Origin: Neoarius graeffei
Taxonomy: Eukaryota > Chordata > Actinopteri > Siluriformes > Ariidae
NCBI RefSeq assembly: GCF_027579695.1
Contig: NC_083577.1
Location: 43,874,198 to 43,938,197 of the forward strand
Direction of reading: 5' to 3'
DNA: 64,000 nucleotides
Shown here piece after piece: positions 38,356-50,583 of this stretch; within the stretch, counting starts at the first letter, position 1, and the number at the start of each line of letters is the position of its first letter. A program made the position numbers and the translations under genes. The notes beneath the pieces were generated by a model that saw nothing but the letters and a program-made list of their open reading frames with translations, did not search any database and was not told where the DNA came from.

Positions 38356-38755
38356 TGTAAGATTGTATGTGTGTTCTCGTGCATAGCTGAACTTATGACC
38401 TGTTCACATCCTGGTAAACGTGCATAGCCGCGAGAACATACTTTTTTGCTTTTCTCTGTACCTTCTAGTTTCACTGAAACCACATTCCTGGACCCTCCTG
38501 TTCTAGGGGGTGTACATTCTGCTCTTTCATGTATAATAAAACAACTCCTTATTTGGTGAGTTCACCTTGTGCCCTCGGGCCTCTACTTATCTTGTCACGC
38601 AAGCTTCTTATGTATATAAACCCTGCTTTTTCTATGTATCACTGAGCAGTGCACGAATAAACCAGACTGATTCAATTCGTGTGGTTCGTTCCCTCCCTGC
38701 TCCAGAGCGCTCTTACGTCAACGCATCTGAACTGAGACAGACACAGGTTCTAACA
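38356..38755 (+). repeat. Provirus 3' LTR
   Basis: 400 bp, read side by side with the 5' LTR without finding a difference. An open frame runs from it into the L2 sequence, but that is chance read-through. Confidence 0.95.
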
Positions 38756-41700
38756 AGACCTCATCATAGCACAGAGACAGCACTGGTTAAAGTAGTAAAT
38801 GACCTACTGTTGGCGTCTGATCAGGGCTGTGTCTCGCTACTTGTGTTGCTGGACCTTAGTGCAGCATTTGATACCATTGATCATTCCATTCTTCTGGATA
38901 GACTAGAAAATGTTGTGGGAGTTAAGGGAATGGCCCTCTCCTGGCTCAGGTCTTATCTAACTGATCGTTATCAGTATGTTGATATAAATGGTGATATTTC
39001 TAGACGTACCGAGGTAAAGTTTGGTGTTCCACAAGGTTCTGTCTTGGGTCCACTGCTTTTTTCTCTATACATGTTACCTCTGGGCGATATTATTCGTAAA
39101 CATTGTATTAGTTTCCACTGTTATGCTGATGACACACAGTTGTATGTCTCTGCAAAACCTGATGAGAGACACCAGCTTAATAGAATTGAGGAATGTGTTA
39201 AGGACATTAGACACTGGATGCTTATTAATTTCCTTCTGCTTAACTCTGACAAGACTGAAGTACTTGTGCTAGGACCACATACAGCTAGAAGTAAGTTTTC
39301 TGATTACACAGTGACTCTGGATGGCCTTTCTGTTTCTTCACGTGCAGCAGTAAAAGACCTCGGAGTGATTATTGACCCCAGTCTTTCATTCGAAACTCAC
39401 ATTGATAACATCACCCGGATAGCTTTTTTTCATCTCAGAAATATTGCAAAGATAAGAAATTTAATGTCATTGCATGATGCAGAAAAACTAGTCCATGCTT
39501 TTGTTACCTCCAGGTTGGATTATTGTAATGCCTTACTGTATGGATGTTCCAATAAGTGCATAAACAAGCTCCAGTTAGTTCAAAATGCAGCAGCAAGAGT
39601 CCTTACTAGAACTAGAAAATATGACCACATCACGCCTGTCTTATCCACACTGCACTGGCTCCCAATCAAATTTCGTATTGATTATAAAATACTACTATTG
39701 ACCTTTAAAGCACTAAATGGTCTCGCACCACAGTACCTGAGTGAACTTCTGCTCCTCTATGACCCGCCACGCCTACTTAGATCAAAAGGTGCAGGCTATC
39801 TGCTGGTACCTCGTATAGTGAAGGCTACATCAGGGGGCAGAGCCTTTTCTTACAAAACCCCACTGTTATGGAACAGCCTTCCAAGTAATGTTCGGGAATC
39901 AGACACAGTCTCAGCATTTAAGTCTAGGCTGAAAACATATCTGTTTAGTCAAGCCTTTTGTTAATGGTGTTTATGAGGTAAAGGAGTAGATCTGGAGGGT
40001 CCTCAGACATAGAGTGTTTTGGTAAACTGGGATGTATGGATGCTGTCAGTCCCCACTCGCTTGCTCACTCGAGTTTGTTGACGGTGTAGTGGCTGGCTGC
40101 TTTATGTCCCGGGGCTCCCTCATGCCTGTGTTACCTTCTGGCTCTCTCCTTTTAGTTATGCTGTCATAGTTAGTTGCCAGAGTCCCTGCTTGTACTCGGT
40201 GCAATATGTATACTGTTCCTACTTATTCAGGTGACATTGGGCATACCTAACCACCTGTGTTTTCTTTCCCTCCCCCCTACCCCAAATCTGTCCCTCTGAG
40301 TTACATGGAGTCAACAGGAAATCTTTTGGTGGAGACGGTGGAGACCTCGACTGGCTATCGTAGCCTGCAGGGAATCAGCCGTCAGACATTCTGTCGCATG
40401 TCCCAGACCCGGTGAAATGTAACTGAATTGTCTTGGCCAGCCCTAAGGGTCCCATCTGCATCTCATCAGTGCTGAGGAGTGTGCTCCCATCACCTAATCA
40501 AGCATCCAGCCAGAGCAGGTCATGATATATTTTACCATATTAACATGCCATTGTGTGTTATGCCTGATGTAAAGATTCTCGTCTGTGCGAGCCTACCACA
40601 CAGATTTAATACTTGTCATTTTTAGGGCATACCTAACAACGTGTTTTCTTTCTCTCTCTCTTCCCCCCCATCTGTCCCTCTGAGTTACATGTTGATCCTG
40701 GGATTGAGATGCTGGCCTCTTCTGCCCCTCGGACCTGCTTGATCCATCCTGGTGCCCTGTGTCTGGTCGGAGTTTTATCGCCCCACTCCTGTGCAGGACG
40801 GCCCCATGAGGACAGTTGAGGGTTATACCTGTTAAAACTGTTAATATTATAGTCAGGCTGTCTGTTGTTGCCCAAATGAGGATGGGTTCCCTTTTGAGTC
40901 TGGTTCCTCTCGAGGTTTCTTCCTCATGTCGTCTGAGGGAGTTTTTCCTTGCCACCGTCGCCACAGGCTTGCTCATTGGGGATAGATTAGGGATAAAATT
41001 AGCTCATGTTTTAAGTCGTTCAAATTCTGTAAAGCTGCTTTGCGACAATGTTTATTGTTAAAAGTGCTGTACAAATAAACTTGATTTGATTTTTTCTGCA
41101 TTTTTGTAGTCCTGGTAATCTTTTATATTGGTAAAGTTGTTTATAGGACCATTTCTCAGTGTCTTTGTTTTTTAATCAATAGTTTTTCAGTAATAACTTA
41201 ATATTTAACATATCACTCAATTTTAATCACAAAAAGAGAAAATCGCAACAATTTCTCGCAACTTTCACTTCCTCCCTCAATGTAATCGCAACAAAAACCT
41301 AAAAAACACTGCAACTTTCATTGCAATTTTTTGGAAAAAAACCCCGCAACATCAGACATTTTAGCCCGAAACAATCACAAAAAAGGCCCGCGGAATCCTG
41401 GGGGGACTGGCTAATGGACAAGAATTCAAACAGTTCATAGTTAATAGGAGATAAAAAACAGACATTGTGTACATTCAAGAGACCTGGTTAAAGGGCACAT
41501 CTTGGTAAATTCAGGAGCAAGATCAATGTAATTCTCCTATTTTATATTAAACTTTGTCATCTGTCACATTTTGCATTTTGTGCAATTTTTTACCTTGTGC
41601 AATACCAGAAAAATTCAGTTGAAATCAAGCCATTTGAGGTGAATTGGTCTGCCTCTGAAAAAACTTGTCATTTGGATTTCCCGGCAAACATTGATTTTTG

Positions 41701-41808
41701 TGACGTCACATGCGGGATGCCTCCCTCTGAACCCTACGTCAGCGCTGGTTTGTTTATGAAGAAACGACTTGGTGGTTTTCTGCAAATTTCTTCAACGTTA
41801 TCATGTAA

Positions 41809-43459
41809 ATATAGCTGCAAGCAGCAATGCGGGGCCAAGCAGGGTGACCCAGCCTAAGTTGCCATGGCAACAGAAAGAACTCACCAGGCAGACGGTCATA
41901 GGCACACACAGGAAGTGTTTACAAGCAGAAATGTACCTCCAACCAGATGGTTAGAGGCATACACGGCTTCACCGTCAAATTCGATTGACTGTGATGGCTG
42001 AAATTACTTCAAGTGTACTAGGTGTGTGTGTGTGTGTGTGTGTGTGCTAAAAGACTGCTGAGATATGAGCTCAATGATATATGAGCCAAAACACATTTTG
42101 GAAAGTTATAGCGCCCCCTAATGGCCAATGTGCACCAAATGTGGTATGGGCCCTTTTGGAGGGGTGGGGCATAATCCCACCAAGTTTGGTTAAGAAAGGT
42201 CAAAGGGCCGCCGAGATATGAGCACACTTCCTGTTTCGCATCTGCACAGCCAAATTTGATTGGCTGCCACGGCCAAACGCTTATGAAATTCAAAAAACTG
42301 GGTAAGTTTTATGTGCAGATTAGTCCAAAGTTGCCATGTACCAAGTTTGGAAGGAATTGGCCAAAAATTGAAGGAGGAGAAGCATTTTAATTGATTTTCA
42401 CAAAATTCAAAATGGCGGAAAATATACAAGGCGGAATATGACAGTATAGGGTGCGTTGGATTCGTGTTGACCCACGGATCCCAGAGATACTTAGATTTTG
42501 ACGATCAGAAGTCCGGATCAAAAGTAACAAGCAGAAATGTACCTGTAAGTTTGACCTGTTGGTGGCGCTAGAGAGTATGAGGTAGTGAGCTGAAATTTGC
42601 TGACAAGAACCTTGATGAAGCCTAGAATCAGTGTGCCAAATTTGAAAACCTCTAGTCAGACGGTTCTATGGGTTGCCATAGAATTTCATTGATTTTAACA
42701 AAATTCAAAATGGCGGAAAATCCTCAAGTCAGAATATGACGTCATAGGGTGCGATAGATTCGACTTGACGCAAGGATTCCAGAGGCAGTGGAATTTTGTT
42801 TCTACCCAAAAGGCATCATGAGATATGAGCCAAAAGTCATTTTTCCTACTTATAGCGCCCCCTAGCAGCCAATTTGTTCAAAATTTTTTGTGGGCCTTTT
42901 TGGAGGGGTGGGGCATAATGCCACCAAGTTTCGTTAAGATACTCCAAAGGGCGGCCGAGATATGAGCACACTTCCTGTTTGGCGTCTGCGCAGCCAATTT
43001 TGATTGGCTGCCACGGCCAAATGCTTATGAAATTCTAAAAACCGGGTAAGTTTCTTATGCAGCTTAGTCCACAGTTGCCATTTACCAAGTTTGGGAGAAA
43101 TTGGTCCAAAATTGAGGGAGGAGAAGCATTTTAATTGATTTTCACAAAATTCAAAATGGCGGGAAAAGTATATGGGCGGAAAATGACGTCATGGGGTGCT
43201 TTGGATTCGTCTTGACCCAAGGATTCCAGGGATACCAAGATTTTGAAAATCGGACTTACGGTTCAAAAGTTACAACCAGAAACGTACCTGCAACTTTGAC
43301 CTGCTGGTGGCGCTAGAGGGTTTGGGGTGGGGACCTAAAAATTGTTGTGGGGAATGCAGAGACTGTCTCAAATGTGTGTGCCAAATTTGAGCATTTTCCT
43401 ATGTGTGGCTCTATGGGCTGCCATTGACTTCCCATAGGAGAAGAAAGATGAATAATAAA
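41809..43459. repeat. Complex tandem repeat, unit 1
   Basis: Starts ATAGCTGCAAGCAGCAATGC then GGGGCCAAGCAG. The unit is a doublet of two roughly 740-bp related halves (TATAGCGCCCCCTA at about 42109 and 42850) with a (GT)n tract at 42024-42046. It is the most diverged unit and lacks the terminal hairpin. Confidence 0.9.
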
Positions 43460-43666
43460 TATAGCTGCAAGCAGCAATGCGGGGCCAAGCAGTGTGACCC
43501 AGCCTAAGTTGCCATGGCAACAGAAAGAACTGACCAGGCAGACGGTCATAGGCACGCACAGGAAGTGTTTACAAGCAGAAATGTACCTCCAACCAGATGG
43601 TTAGAGGCATGCACGGCTTCACCGTCAAATTCGATTGACTGTGATGGCTGAAATTACTTCAAGTGT

Positions 43667-43712
<46 letters not shown>

Positions 43713-45112
43713 AAAAGACTGCTGAGATATGAGCTCAATTATATATGAGCCAAAACACATTTTGGAAAGTTATAGCGCCCCCTAATGGCCAAAGTGCACC
43801 AAATGTGGTATGGGCACTTATGGAGGGGTGGGGCATAATCCCACCAAGTTTGGTTAAGAAAGATCAAAGGGCTGCCGAGAAATGAGCACACGTCCTGTTT
43901 CGCATCTGCACATCCAAGTTTGATTGGCAGCCACGGCCAAACGCTTAGGAAATTCGAAAAACCGGGTAAGTTTTTTGTGCAGCTTAGTGCAACGTTGCCA
44001 TCTACCAAGTTTGGAAGGAATTGGTCAAAAATTGAGGGAGGAGAAGCATTTTAATTGATTTTCACATCATTCAAAATGGCGGAAAATATACAAGGCGGAA
44101 TATGACGGCATAGGATGCGTTGGATTCGTTTTGACCCAAGGATTCCAGCGATACACAGATTTTGACGATCAGACATACGGTTCAAAAGTAACAAGCAGAA
44201 ATGTACATGCAACTTTGGCCTGTTGTTGGCGCTAGAGAGTTTGAGGTGGTGAGTTGAAATTTGCTGACAAGAACCTTGAGCCAGCCTAGAATCAGTGTGC
44301 CAAATTTGAAAACCTGTCGTCAGACGGTTCTATGGGTTTCCATAGAATTTCATTGATTTTAACAAAATTCAAAATGGCGGAAAATCCTCAAGGCAGAATA
44401 TGACGTCATAGGGTCCGATAGATTCGTCTTGACCCAAGGATTCCATAGGCAGTGGAATTTTGTTTCTAGCCAAAACGCATCATGAGATATGAGCCAAAAG
44501 ACTTTTTTCCTAGTTATAGCGCCCCCTAGCAGCCAATTTGTTCCAAATTCTTTGGGTTCCTTCATGGAGGGGTGGGGCATAAACCCACCAAGTTTCGTTA
44601 AGATACGCCAAAGGGCGGCCGAAATATGAGCACACTTCCTGTTTGGCGTCTGCGCCTCCAATTTTGATTGGCTGCCACGGCCAAACGCTTATGAAATTCT
44701 AAAAACCGGGTAAGTTTCTTGTGGAGCTTAGTCCAAAGTTGCCATCTACCAAGTTTGGGAGAAATTGGTCCAAAATTGAGGGAGGAGAAGCATTTTAATT
44801 GATTTTCACAAAATTCAAAATGGCGGGAAAACTATATGGGCGGAAAATGACGTCATGGGGTGCTTTGGATTCGTCTTGACCCAAGGATTCCAGGGATACC
44901 AAGTTTTTGAAAATCGGACCAACGGTTCAAAAGTTACAAGCAGAAATGTACCTGCAACTTTGACCTGCTGGTGGCGCTAGAGGGTTGGGGGTGGGGACCT
45001 AAAAATTGTTGTGGGGAATGCTGAGACTGTCTAGAATGTGTGTGCCAAATTTGAGCATTTTCCTATGTGTGGTTCTATGGGCTGCCATTGACATCCCATA
45101 GGAGAAGAAAGT

Positions 45113-45143
<31 letters not shown>

Positions 45144-45198
45144 GAAAACCGACAAACTCATTAGGGGCCTTCGCCAGCTTCGCTGCTTGGCCCCTAAA
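43460..45198. repeat. Complex tandem repeat, unit 2
   Basis: Same layout as unit 1, with (GT)n at 43672-43710 and (AAT)n at 45115-45142. It ends in TTAGGGGCC...GGCCCCTAA (45161-45197), a 9-bp-stem hairpin. Confidence 0.92.
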
Positions 45199-45405
45199 TA
45201 TAGCTGCAAGCAGCAATGCGGGGCCAAGCAGGGTGACCCAGCCTAAGTTGCCATGGCAACAGAAAGAACTGACCAGGCAGACGGTCATAGGCACGCACAG
45301 GAAGTGTTTACAAGCAGAAATGTACCTCCAACCAGATGGTTAGAGGCATGCACGGCTTCACCGTCAAATTCGATTGACTGTGATGGCTGAAATTACTTCA
45401 AGTGT

Positions 45406-45437
<32 letters not shown>

Positions 45438-46839
45438 CTAAAAGACTGCTGAGATATGAGCTCAATTATATATGAGCCAAAACACATTTTGGAAAGTTAT
45501 AGCGCCCCCTAATGGCCAAAGTGCACCAAATGTGGTATGGGCACTTATGGAGGGGTGGGGCATAATCCCACCAAGTTTGGTTAAGAAAGATCAAAGGGCT
45601 GCCGAGAAATGAGCACACGTCCTGTTTCGCGTCTGCACATCCAAGTTTGATTGGCAGCCACGGCCAAACGCTTATGAAATTCGAAAAACCGGGTAAGTTT
45701 TTTGTGCAGCTTAGTGCAACGTTGCCATCTACCAAGTTTGGAAGGAATTGGTCAAAAATTGAGGGAGGAGAAGCATTTTAATTGATTTTCACATAATTCA
45801 AAATGGCGGAAAATATACAAGGCGGAATATGACGACATAGGATGCGTTGGATTCGTTTTGACCCAAGGATTCCAGCGATACACAGATTTTGACGATCAGA
45901 CATACGGTTCAAAAGTAACAAGCAGAAATGTACATGCAACTTTGGCCTGTTGTTGGCGCTAGAGAGTTTGAGGTGGTGAGTTGAAATTTGCTGACAAGAA
46001 CCTTGAGCCAGCCTAGAATCAGTGTGCCAAATTTGAAAACCTGTCGTCAGACGGTTCTATGGGTTTCCATAGAATTTCAATGATTTTAACAAAATTCAAA
46101 ATGGCGGAAAATCCTCAAGGCAGAATATGACGTCATAGGGTCCGATAGATTCGTCTTGACCCAAGGATTCCATAGGCAGTGGAATTTTGTTTCTAGCCAA
46201 AACGCATCATGAGATATGAGCCAAAAGACTTTTTTCCTAGTTATAGCGCCCCCTAGCAGCCAATTTGTTCCAAATTCTTTGGGGTCCTTCAGGGAGGGGT
46301 GGGGCATAAAGCCACCAAGTTTCGTTAAGATACGCCAAAGGGCGGCCGAAATATGAGCACACTTCCTGTTTGGCGTCTGCGCCTCCAATTTTGATTGGCT
46401 GCCACGGCCAAACGCTTATGAAATTCTAAAAACCGGGTAAGTTTCTTGTGGAGCTTAGTCCAAAGTTGCCATCTACCAAGTTTGGCAGAAATTGGTCCAA
46501 AATTGAGGGAGGAGAAGCATTTTAATTGATTTTCACAAAATTCAAAATGGCGGGAAAACTATATGGGCGGAAAATGACGTCATGGGGTGCTTTGGATTCG
46601 TCTTGACCCAAGGATTCCAGGGATACCAAGTTTTTGAAAATCGGACCAACGGTTCAAAAGTTACAAGCAGAAATGTACCTGCAACTTTGACCTGCTGGTG
46701 GCGCTAGAGGGTTCGGGGTGGGGACCTAAAAATTGTTGTGGGGAATGCTGAGACTGTCTAGAATGTGTGTGCCAAATTTGAGCATTTTCCTATGTGTGGT
46801 TCTATTGGCTGCCATTGACATCCCATAGGAGAAGAAAGT

Positions 46840-46870
<31 letters not shown>

Positions 46871-46990
46871 GAAAACCGACAAACTCATTAGGGGCCTTCG
46901 CCAGCTTCGCTGCTTGGCCCCTAATAACTATAAGAAAACCTACAAACACATTAGGGGCCTTCGCCAGCTTCGCTGCTTGGCCCCTAATTA
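45199..46990. repeat. Complex tandem repeat, unit 3 plus extra terminus
   Basis: Very close to unit 2 over its full length. Ends with the hairpin at 46888-46924, followed by a second copy of the terminal segment (46929-46987). Confidence 0.92.
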
Positions 46991-46995
46991 TTAAA

Positions 46996-47106
46996 ATGGT
47001 TAACAGATGTATCGTAGGAGGGTGTAGCAACACCAATCTTGATGGGATTAATATTCATCGTTTTCCAAAAGACCAGACAATGAGAGAGAAATGGGAGCGC
47101 TTGGTC
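46996..47106 (+). pseudogene. THAP-domain fragment in the Kolobok-like element
   Basis: MVNRCIVGGCSNTNLDGINI then HRFPKDQTMREKWERLV: the C-X4-C start, the FPKD core and the REKW helix of a THAP domain. It runs into a 57-bp duplication and lacks the second Cys-His pair. THAP domains begin Kolobok and P transposases and bind TIR DNA; here only the start remains. Confidence 0.7.
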
Positions 47107-47215
47107 TACACAGGCTGTGCACTGAGACTGCACAAAGTTCGCGTAGCCTGCTCACGCGTCCTCTACACAGGCTGTGCACTGAGACTGCGCAAAGCTCGCA
47201 CAGCCTGCTGGCGGT
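47106..47215. repeat. 57-bp tandem duplication
   Basis: CTACACAGGCTGTGCACTGA begins at 47106 and 47163. Confidence 0.9.
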
Positions 47216-47399
47216 TCCGCAGGTGACGTCACGATTCTGGCTCCAGACTCCCTTGGGATTTTTCCAGCCGCGTTTTGTTATTTTATTTTTTTCTGCTTTA
47301 GACAGATGGCCTTGTGCAAAATTACCCTTCTGGATGAGTGTGTAAAGGGACATACCTTCATATAAAAAAAATGAAATTGGTACAGGATATGCACTTTAA

Positions 47400-48540
47400 A
47401 ACCACAATTGTATTTTGTTTTATATGGTTATTTAGCAGTGAGGCAACAGAGGATGTGGAGGGAAGATAGGGAGGGAGAGAAGGAGGATGTGTCACCTTTG
47501 TAAAGCAAGGCATTCCTTATATAATTCCAGGAATAGGAAGTATACAAGAGTATGTAGTAGTGAAATTGTGGGCTGATAGGAAAGAATTGGTGATTGTGAA
47601 TTATTATAATCCATGCAAAAAACTAGAATTATGTAAACTTGATGAACAAGAAGGACAAAATGCAAATGCTGTTGTTTAATGAGGTGATTTTAATGGGCCC
47701 AACACATTGTGGGGGAATGATAGAACAGACACTAATGGTCAAGTAATCGAATTTTTAGATGATAAGAATTTAGTGTGCTTAAATCATGGGAGTAACACTA
47801 CAATAGATGTTAATACAAGGAAAGAGTCGGTTCTTGAGCTTTCACTGGTATCAAGTTTCATTGCTACAATATGTGATTGGAAAGTATATCACAAAGGAAT
47901 TATAGGGAGTGACCATTACCCAGTTTGGTGCAAGATAAATATTACTACCTCACTGACTATGGAAAGAGCAGGTGGAAAATTGATCCTTGAGAAAGCTAAT
48001 TGAGAGAAATTTCTGGAAAAAGTGAGAGATATCTCAAAGAAGTTAACAAAGGAATGAACATGGATACACGACTGCAAAATAAAACAAGGCATAATATTGG
48101 CTGCATTAGAATCCATTCCTAAAAGTAAAGGCAGAATAAAGAAGAAAGTAGTGCCATGGTGGAGTGACCAGTGTAAAGAAGTAGTGAGGAAGAGAAATAA
48201 GGCATTTAAGCAACTTAAAAGAACTCATAATTATCAACACATGATTCAGTACAAACAAGATCAGGTGGTCGTAAGGAAGATGATAAGACAGACAAAAAGG
48301 ATGCACTGGAGAAAGTACTGTGATACACTTGGAAACAAAACTCAGATAAGAGGAATGTGGGGGATGATAAGAAAGATGGGAGGGGACAGGAGGGAATGGA
48401 ACTACCTGGTTCTGATAGATGTAAATGAGACTGCAGTAACAAATGAAGAAAAGGCAGAGTTGTTGGCTAACACTTGTGTCAAGGCTCATCGCTCGAATAA
48501 TCTGTCTGAAAAAGGAAGGAGGGGCAGAGAGAGAGAACAA
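47400..48540 (+). pseudogene. I-like LINE endonuclease and linker
   Basis: EN motifs: a GDFNGPNTLWG box (near 47685, with a stop TAA just before it), the strand IGSDHYPVWCKI near 47905-47940, then a long basic linker (VVPWWSDQCKEVVRKRNKAF and RMHWRKYCDTLG). Stops at 48001 and 48054 and frame changes near 47520 show decay. Such an EN would nick target DNA. Confidence 0.8.
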
Positions 48541-48608
48541 AATCAGAAAACATAGAGGCTTTATATAAGAAACGTATTAATGATAGTGGGCAAAATGCCC
48601 CTTTAAGC

Positions 48609-48914
48609 ATGGGAGAATTAAGGAAGGCACTAGATAAAACAGGAAAGTCTGCACCAGGTAAAGATGAAATATGTTACAGCATGTTAAAACATCTAACTGT
48701 AGAAAGTCTGGAGAAGCTACTGACGCTCTATAACAAAGTGTGGGAAGAGGGAAGAATGCCAAGGAGCTGGAAAGAAGCTACAATTATTCTGATAAAGAAA
48801 TCCTGCAAAGATGCTAGCAAGCCTGGAAATTACAGACCAAGCCTTTGACCTCGCATATTTGTAAACTCATGGAACGCATGATAAATGAGAGGTTAATGTA
48901 TGCCTTGAAATATT
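48609..48914 (+). pseudogene. I-like LINE RT, N-terminal part
   Basis: Encodes KTGKSAPGKDEICYSMLKHL and MPRSWKEATIILIKK...NYRP, blocks 1-2 of a LINE RT. Frame lost after NYRPSL at 48848. A Tc1 element follows. Confidence 0.8.
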
Positions 48915-48916
48915 TA

Positions 48917-50581
48917 ATGTTTTGCAAAAGTATTCATCCCCCTTGGTGTTTGTCCTGTTTTGTCGCATTACAAGCTGGAATTAAAATGGATTTCTGGGGG
49001 GTTAGCACCATTTGATTTGCACAACATGCCTATCACTTTAAAGCTGCATTTTTTTTATTGCGACACAAATAATTAAGATGAAGAAACAGAAATCTGGAGT
49101 GTACATAGGTATCCACCCCCTTTTTGAAACATAGGTACATAGGTATTCACCCCCTTTTTGAAACCCCTAAATAAGAGCTGGTCCAAACAATTCACTTCAT
49201 AAGTCACATTATTAATTAATTAAGATCCACTTGTATGCAATCAAAGTGTCACATGATCTGTCTCATGATGTTTGTATAAATCAACCTGTTCTGGAAGGAC
49301 CCTGACTCTGCAACGCAACTAAGCAAGCAACATGAAAACCAAGGAGCATTCCAAATATGTCAGAGACAAAGTTGTAGAGAAGTATAGATCAGGGTTGGGT
49401 TCTAAAAAAAAATCCCAAACTTTGAATATTCCACGGATATCCCACCTTTGAATATCCCACAAATATCCCACCATTAAATCCATTATAGCAAAATGGAAAG
49501 AATATGACACCACTACAAACCTGACAAGGCCACCCACCAATACTCACAGACCGGGCAAGGAGGGCATTAATCAGAAATGCAACAAAGACACCAAAGACTG
49601 AAGGAGCTGCAAAGATCCACAGCAGAGATGGGAATATCTGTCCATAGGATCACTTTAAGCCATACACTCCACAGAGTGGGGCCAGAAAAAAGCCATTTGT
49701 TAAAGAAAAAAAAAGAAGAAGAAAACATATTTGGAGTTTGCCCAATAATATATGGTAGACTCCCCAAACACCAAACACATGGAAGAAGATTCTCTGATCA
49801 GATGAGACTAAAACTGAACTTTTTGGCCATCATGAGAAATGCCATTTGTGGCGCAAACCCAACACTTCCCAACATCCTGAGAAGACCATTCCTACAGTGA
49901 AGCATGGTGGTGGCAGCATCATGCTGTGAGGATGTTTTTCATCTCCAGGGACAGGAAAGCTGGTCAGGACTGAAGGAAAGATGGATGACACTAAATACAA
50001 GGCAATTCTGGAGGAAAACCTGTTTGAGTCAGCCAGAGGTTTGAGACTGGGACAAAGGTTCACATTCCAGCACGACAATGACCTTAAACATACTGCTAAA
50101 GCTACACTGGAGTGGTTTAAAGGGAAACATTTAAATGTCTTGGAATGTCCTAATCAAAACCCAGACCTCAATCCAATTGAGAATCTGTGGCATAATTTGA
50201 AGATTGCTGTACGCCAACACAACCCATCTAACTTGAAGGAGTTGGAGCAGTTTTGCCTTGAAAAATGGGCAAAAATCCCAGTGGCTAGATGTGCTAAGCT
50301 AATAGAGACTTACAGCTGTAATTACAGCAAAAGGTGGCTCTGCAAAGTATTGACTTTGGGGGGGTTGAATACCTATGCACAGTCCAGATTTTTGTTTTTT
50401 CATCTTAATTATTGTTTGTGTCACATTAAAAAAAACAATTTGCACCTTTAAAGTGGTAATGTTGTGTAAATCAAAATGGTGCTAACCCCCCCCCCCCCCC
50501 CCCCATCCATTTTTATTCCAGCATGTAATGCAACAAAACAGGACAAAGACTAAGGGGGATGAATACTTTTGCAAGACACTG
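48917..50581 (+). mobile_element. Tc1-like transposon inside the I-like LINE
   Basis: Inverted ends share TTGCAAAAGTATTCATCCCC; TA flanks at 48915-48916 and 50582-50583. The first few bases of the left TIR have drifted. A C-run of about 18 is at 50489-50506. Confidence 0.9.
49331..50372 (+). pseudogene. Tc1 transposase relic
   Basis: N-terminal helix-turn-helix remnant (SKYVRDKVVEKYRSGLGSKK) with stops after it. The C-terminal half from 49981 is open: FQHDNDLKHTAKATLEWFKG (second Asp in a HDND context) and NPDLNPIENLWHNLK (the Glu). The first aspartate region lies in broken frames near 49800. Third distinct Tc1 family in this window. Confidence 0.82.
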
Positions 50582-50583
50582 TA

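Larger units (their letters stand above)
32004..38755 (+). mobile_element. Endogenous gammaretrovirus-like provirus, env-deleted
   Basis: 6752 bp: 400-bp LTR, primer-binding site, gag, in-frame UAG, pro-pol, env stub, polypurine tract, 400-bp LTR. AGACC flanks it on both sides (31999-32003, 38756-38760). The two LTRs look identical base for base, so insertion is recent. Gag and pol are open. Single zinc knuckle, UAG between gag and pol in one frame, and the LPQG RT box point to the gamma/epsilon side of Retroviridae (class I ERV). Confidence 0.95.
29741..39964 (+). pseudogene. L2 EN-RT polyprotein, disrupted
   Basis: EN domain: [32 protein letters not shown] 2-nt deletion near 30567 relative to copy 2 shifts the frame just before the SDH motif. 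A SINE splits it at 31132 and a provirus at 32004. The RT resumes at 38761 with [29 protein letters not shown] and YADDTQLY and ends [15 protein letters not shown] at 39964. The frame is open from 29741 but has no ATG before the EN domain, so its natural start is unclear. L2 proteins nick target DNA and prime reverse transcription; this one cannot be made whole. Confidence 0.9.
29666..41090 (+). mobile_element. L2-like LINE, copy 1 (carrying SINE and provirus)
   Basis: Without its insertions it is about 4.2 kb: a short 5' leader, one EN-RT frame and a 3' UTR ending CAAATAAACTTGATTTGATT. TTTTT occurs on both sides (29661-29665, 41091-41095). It is nearly identical to copy 2 at 57038-61165 and extends about 168 nt further 5'. 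Confidence 0.9.
29039..41409 (+). mobile_element. CAG-terminal non-autonomous element, copy 2, split by an L2 LINE
   Basis: Ends CAGGCCCTCCAGGATTT (29039) and, inverted, CAGTCCCCCCAGGATTC (ends 41409). The two halves (29039-29665 and 41091-41409) match copy 1 at 19832-20889 throughout. Flanks GCTATT and GCTAAT may be a 6-bp TSD with one mismatch. Confidence 0.88.
41492..47395. mobile_element. Kolobok-like element, TTAA target duplication
   Basis: TTAA at 41488-41491 and 47396-47399. Ends AGGGCACATCTTG and, inverted, AGTGCATATCCTG match at 10 of 13 bases. Discounting the element and one TTAA, the LINE frame reads through (tryptophan-leucine-lysine across the site). TTAA plus an internal THAP fragment fits Kolobok; piggyBac is the alternative. 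Most of its length is three tandem ~1.7-kb units. Confidence 0.8.

Noticed and set aside
38567..38760. LTR-encoded N-terminus fused to the L2 RT
   Set aside because: Chance read-through from the 3' LTR into L2; the same 60-odd codons appear in the 5' LTR.
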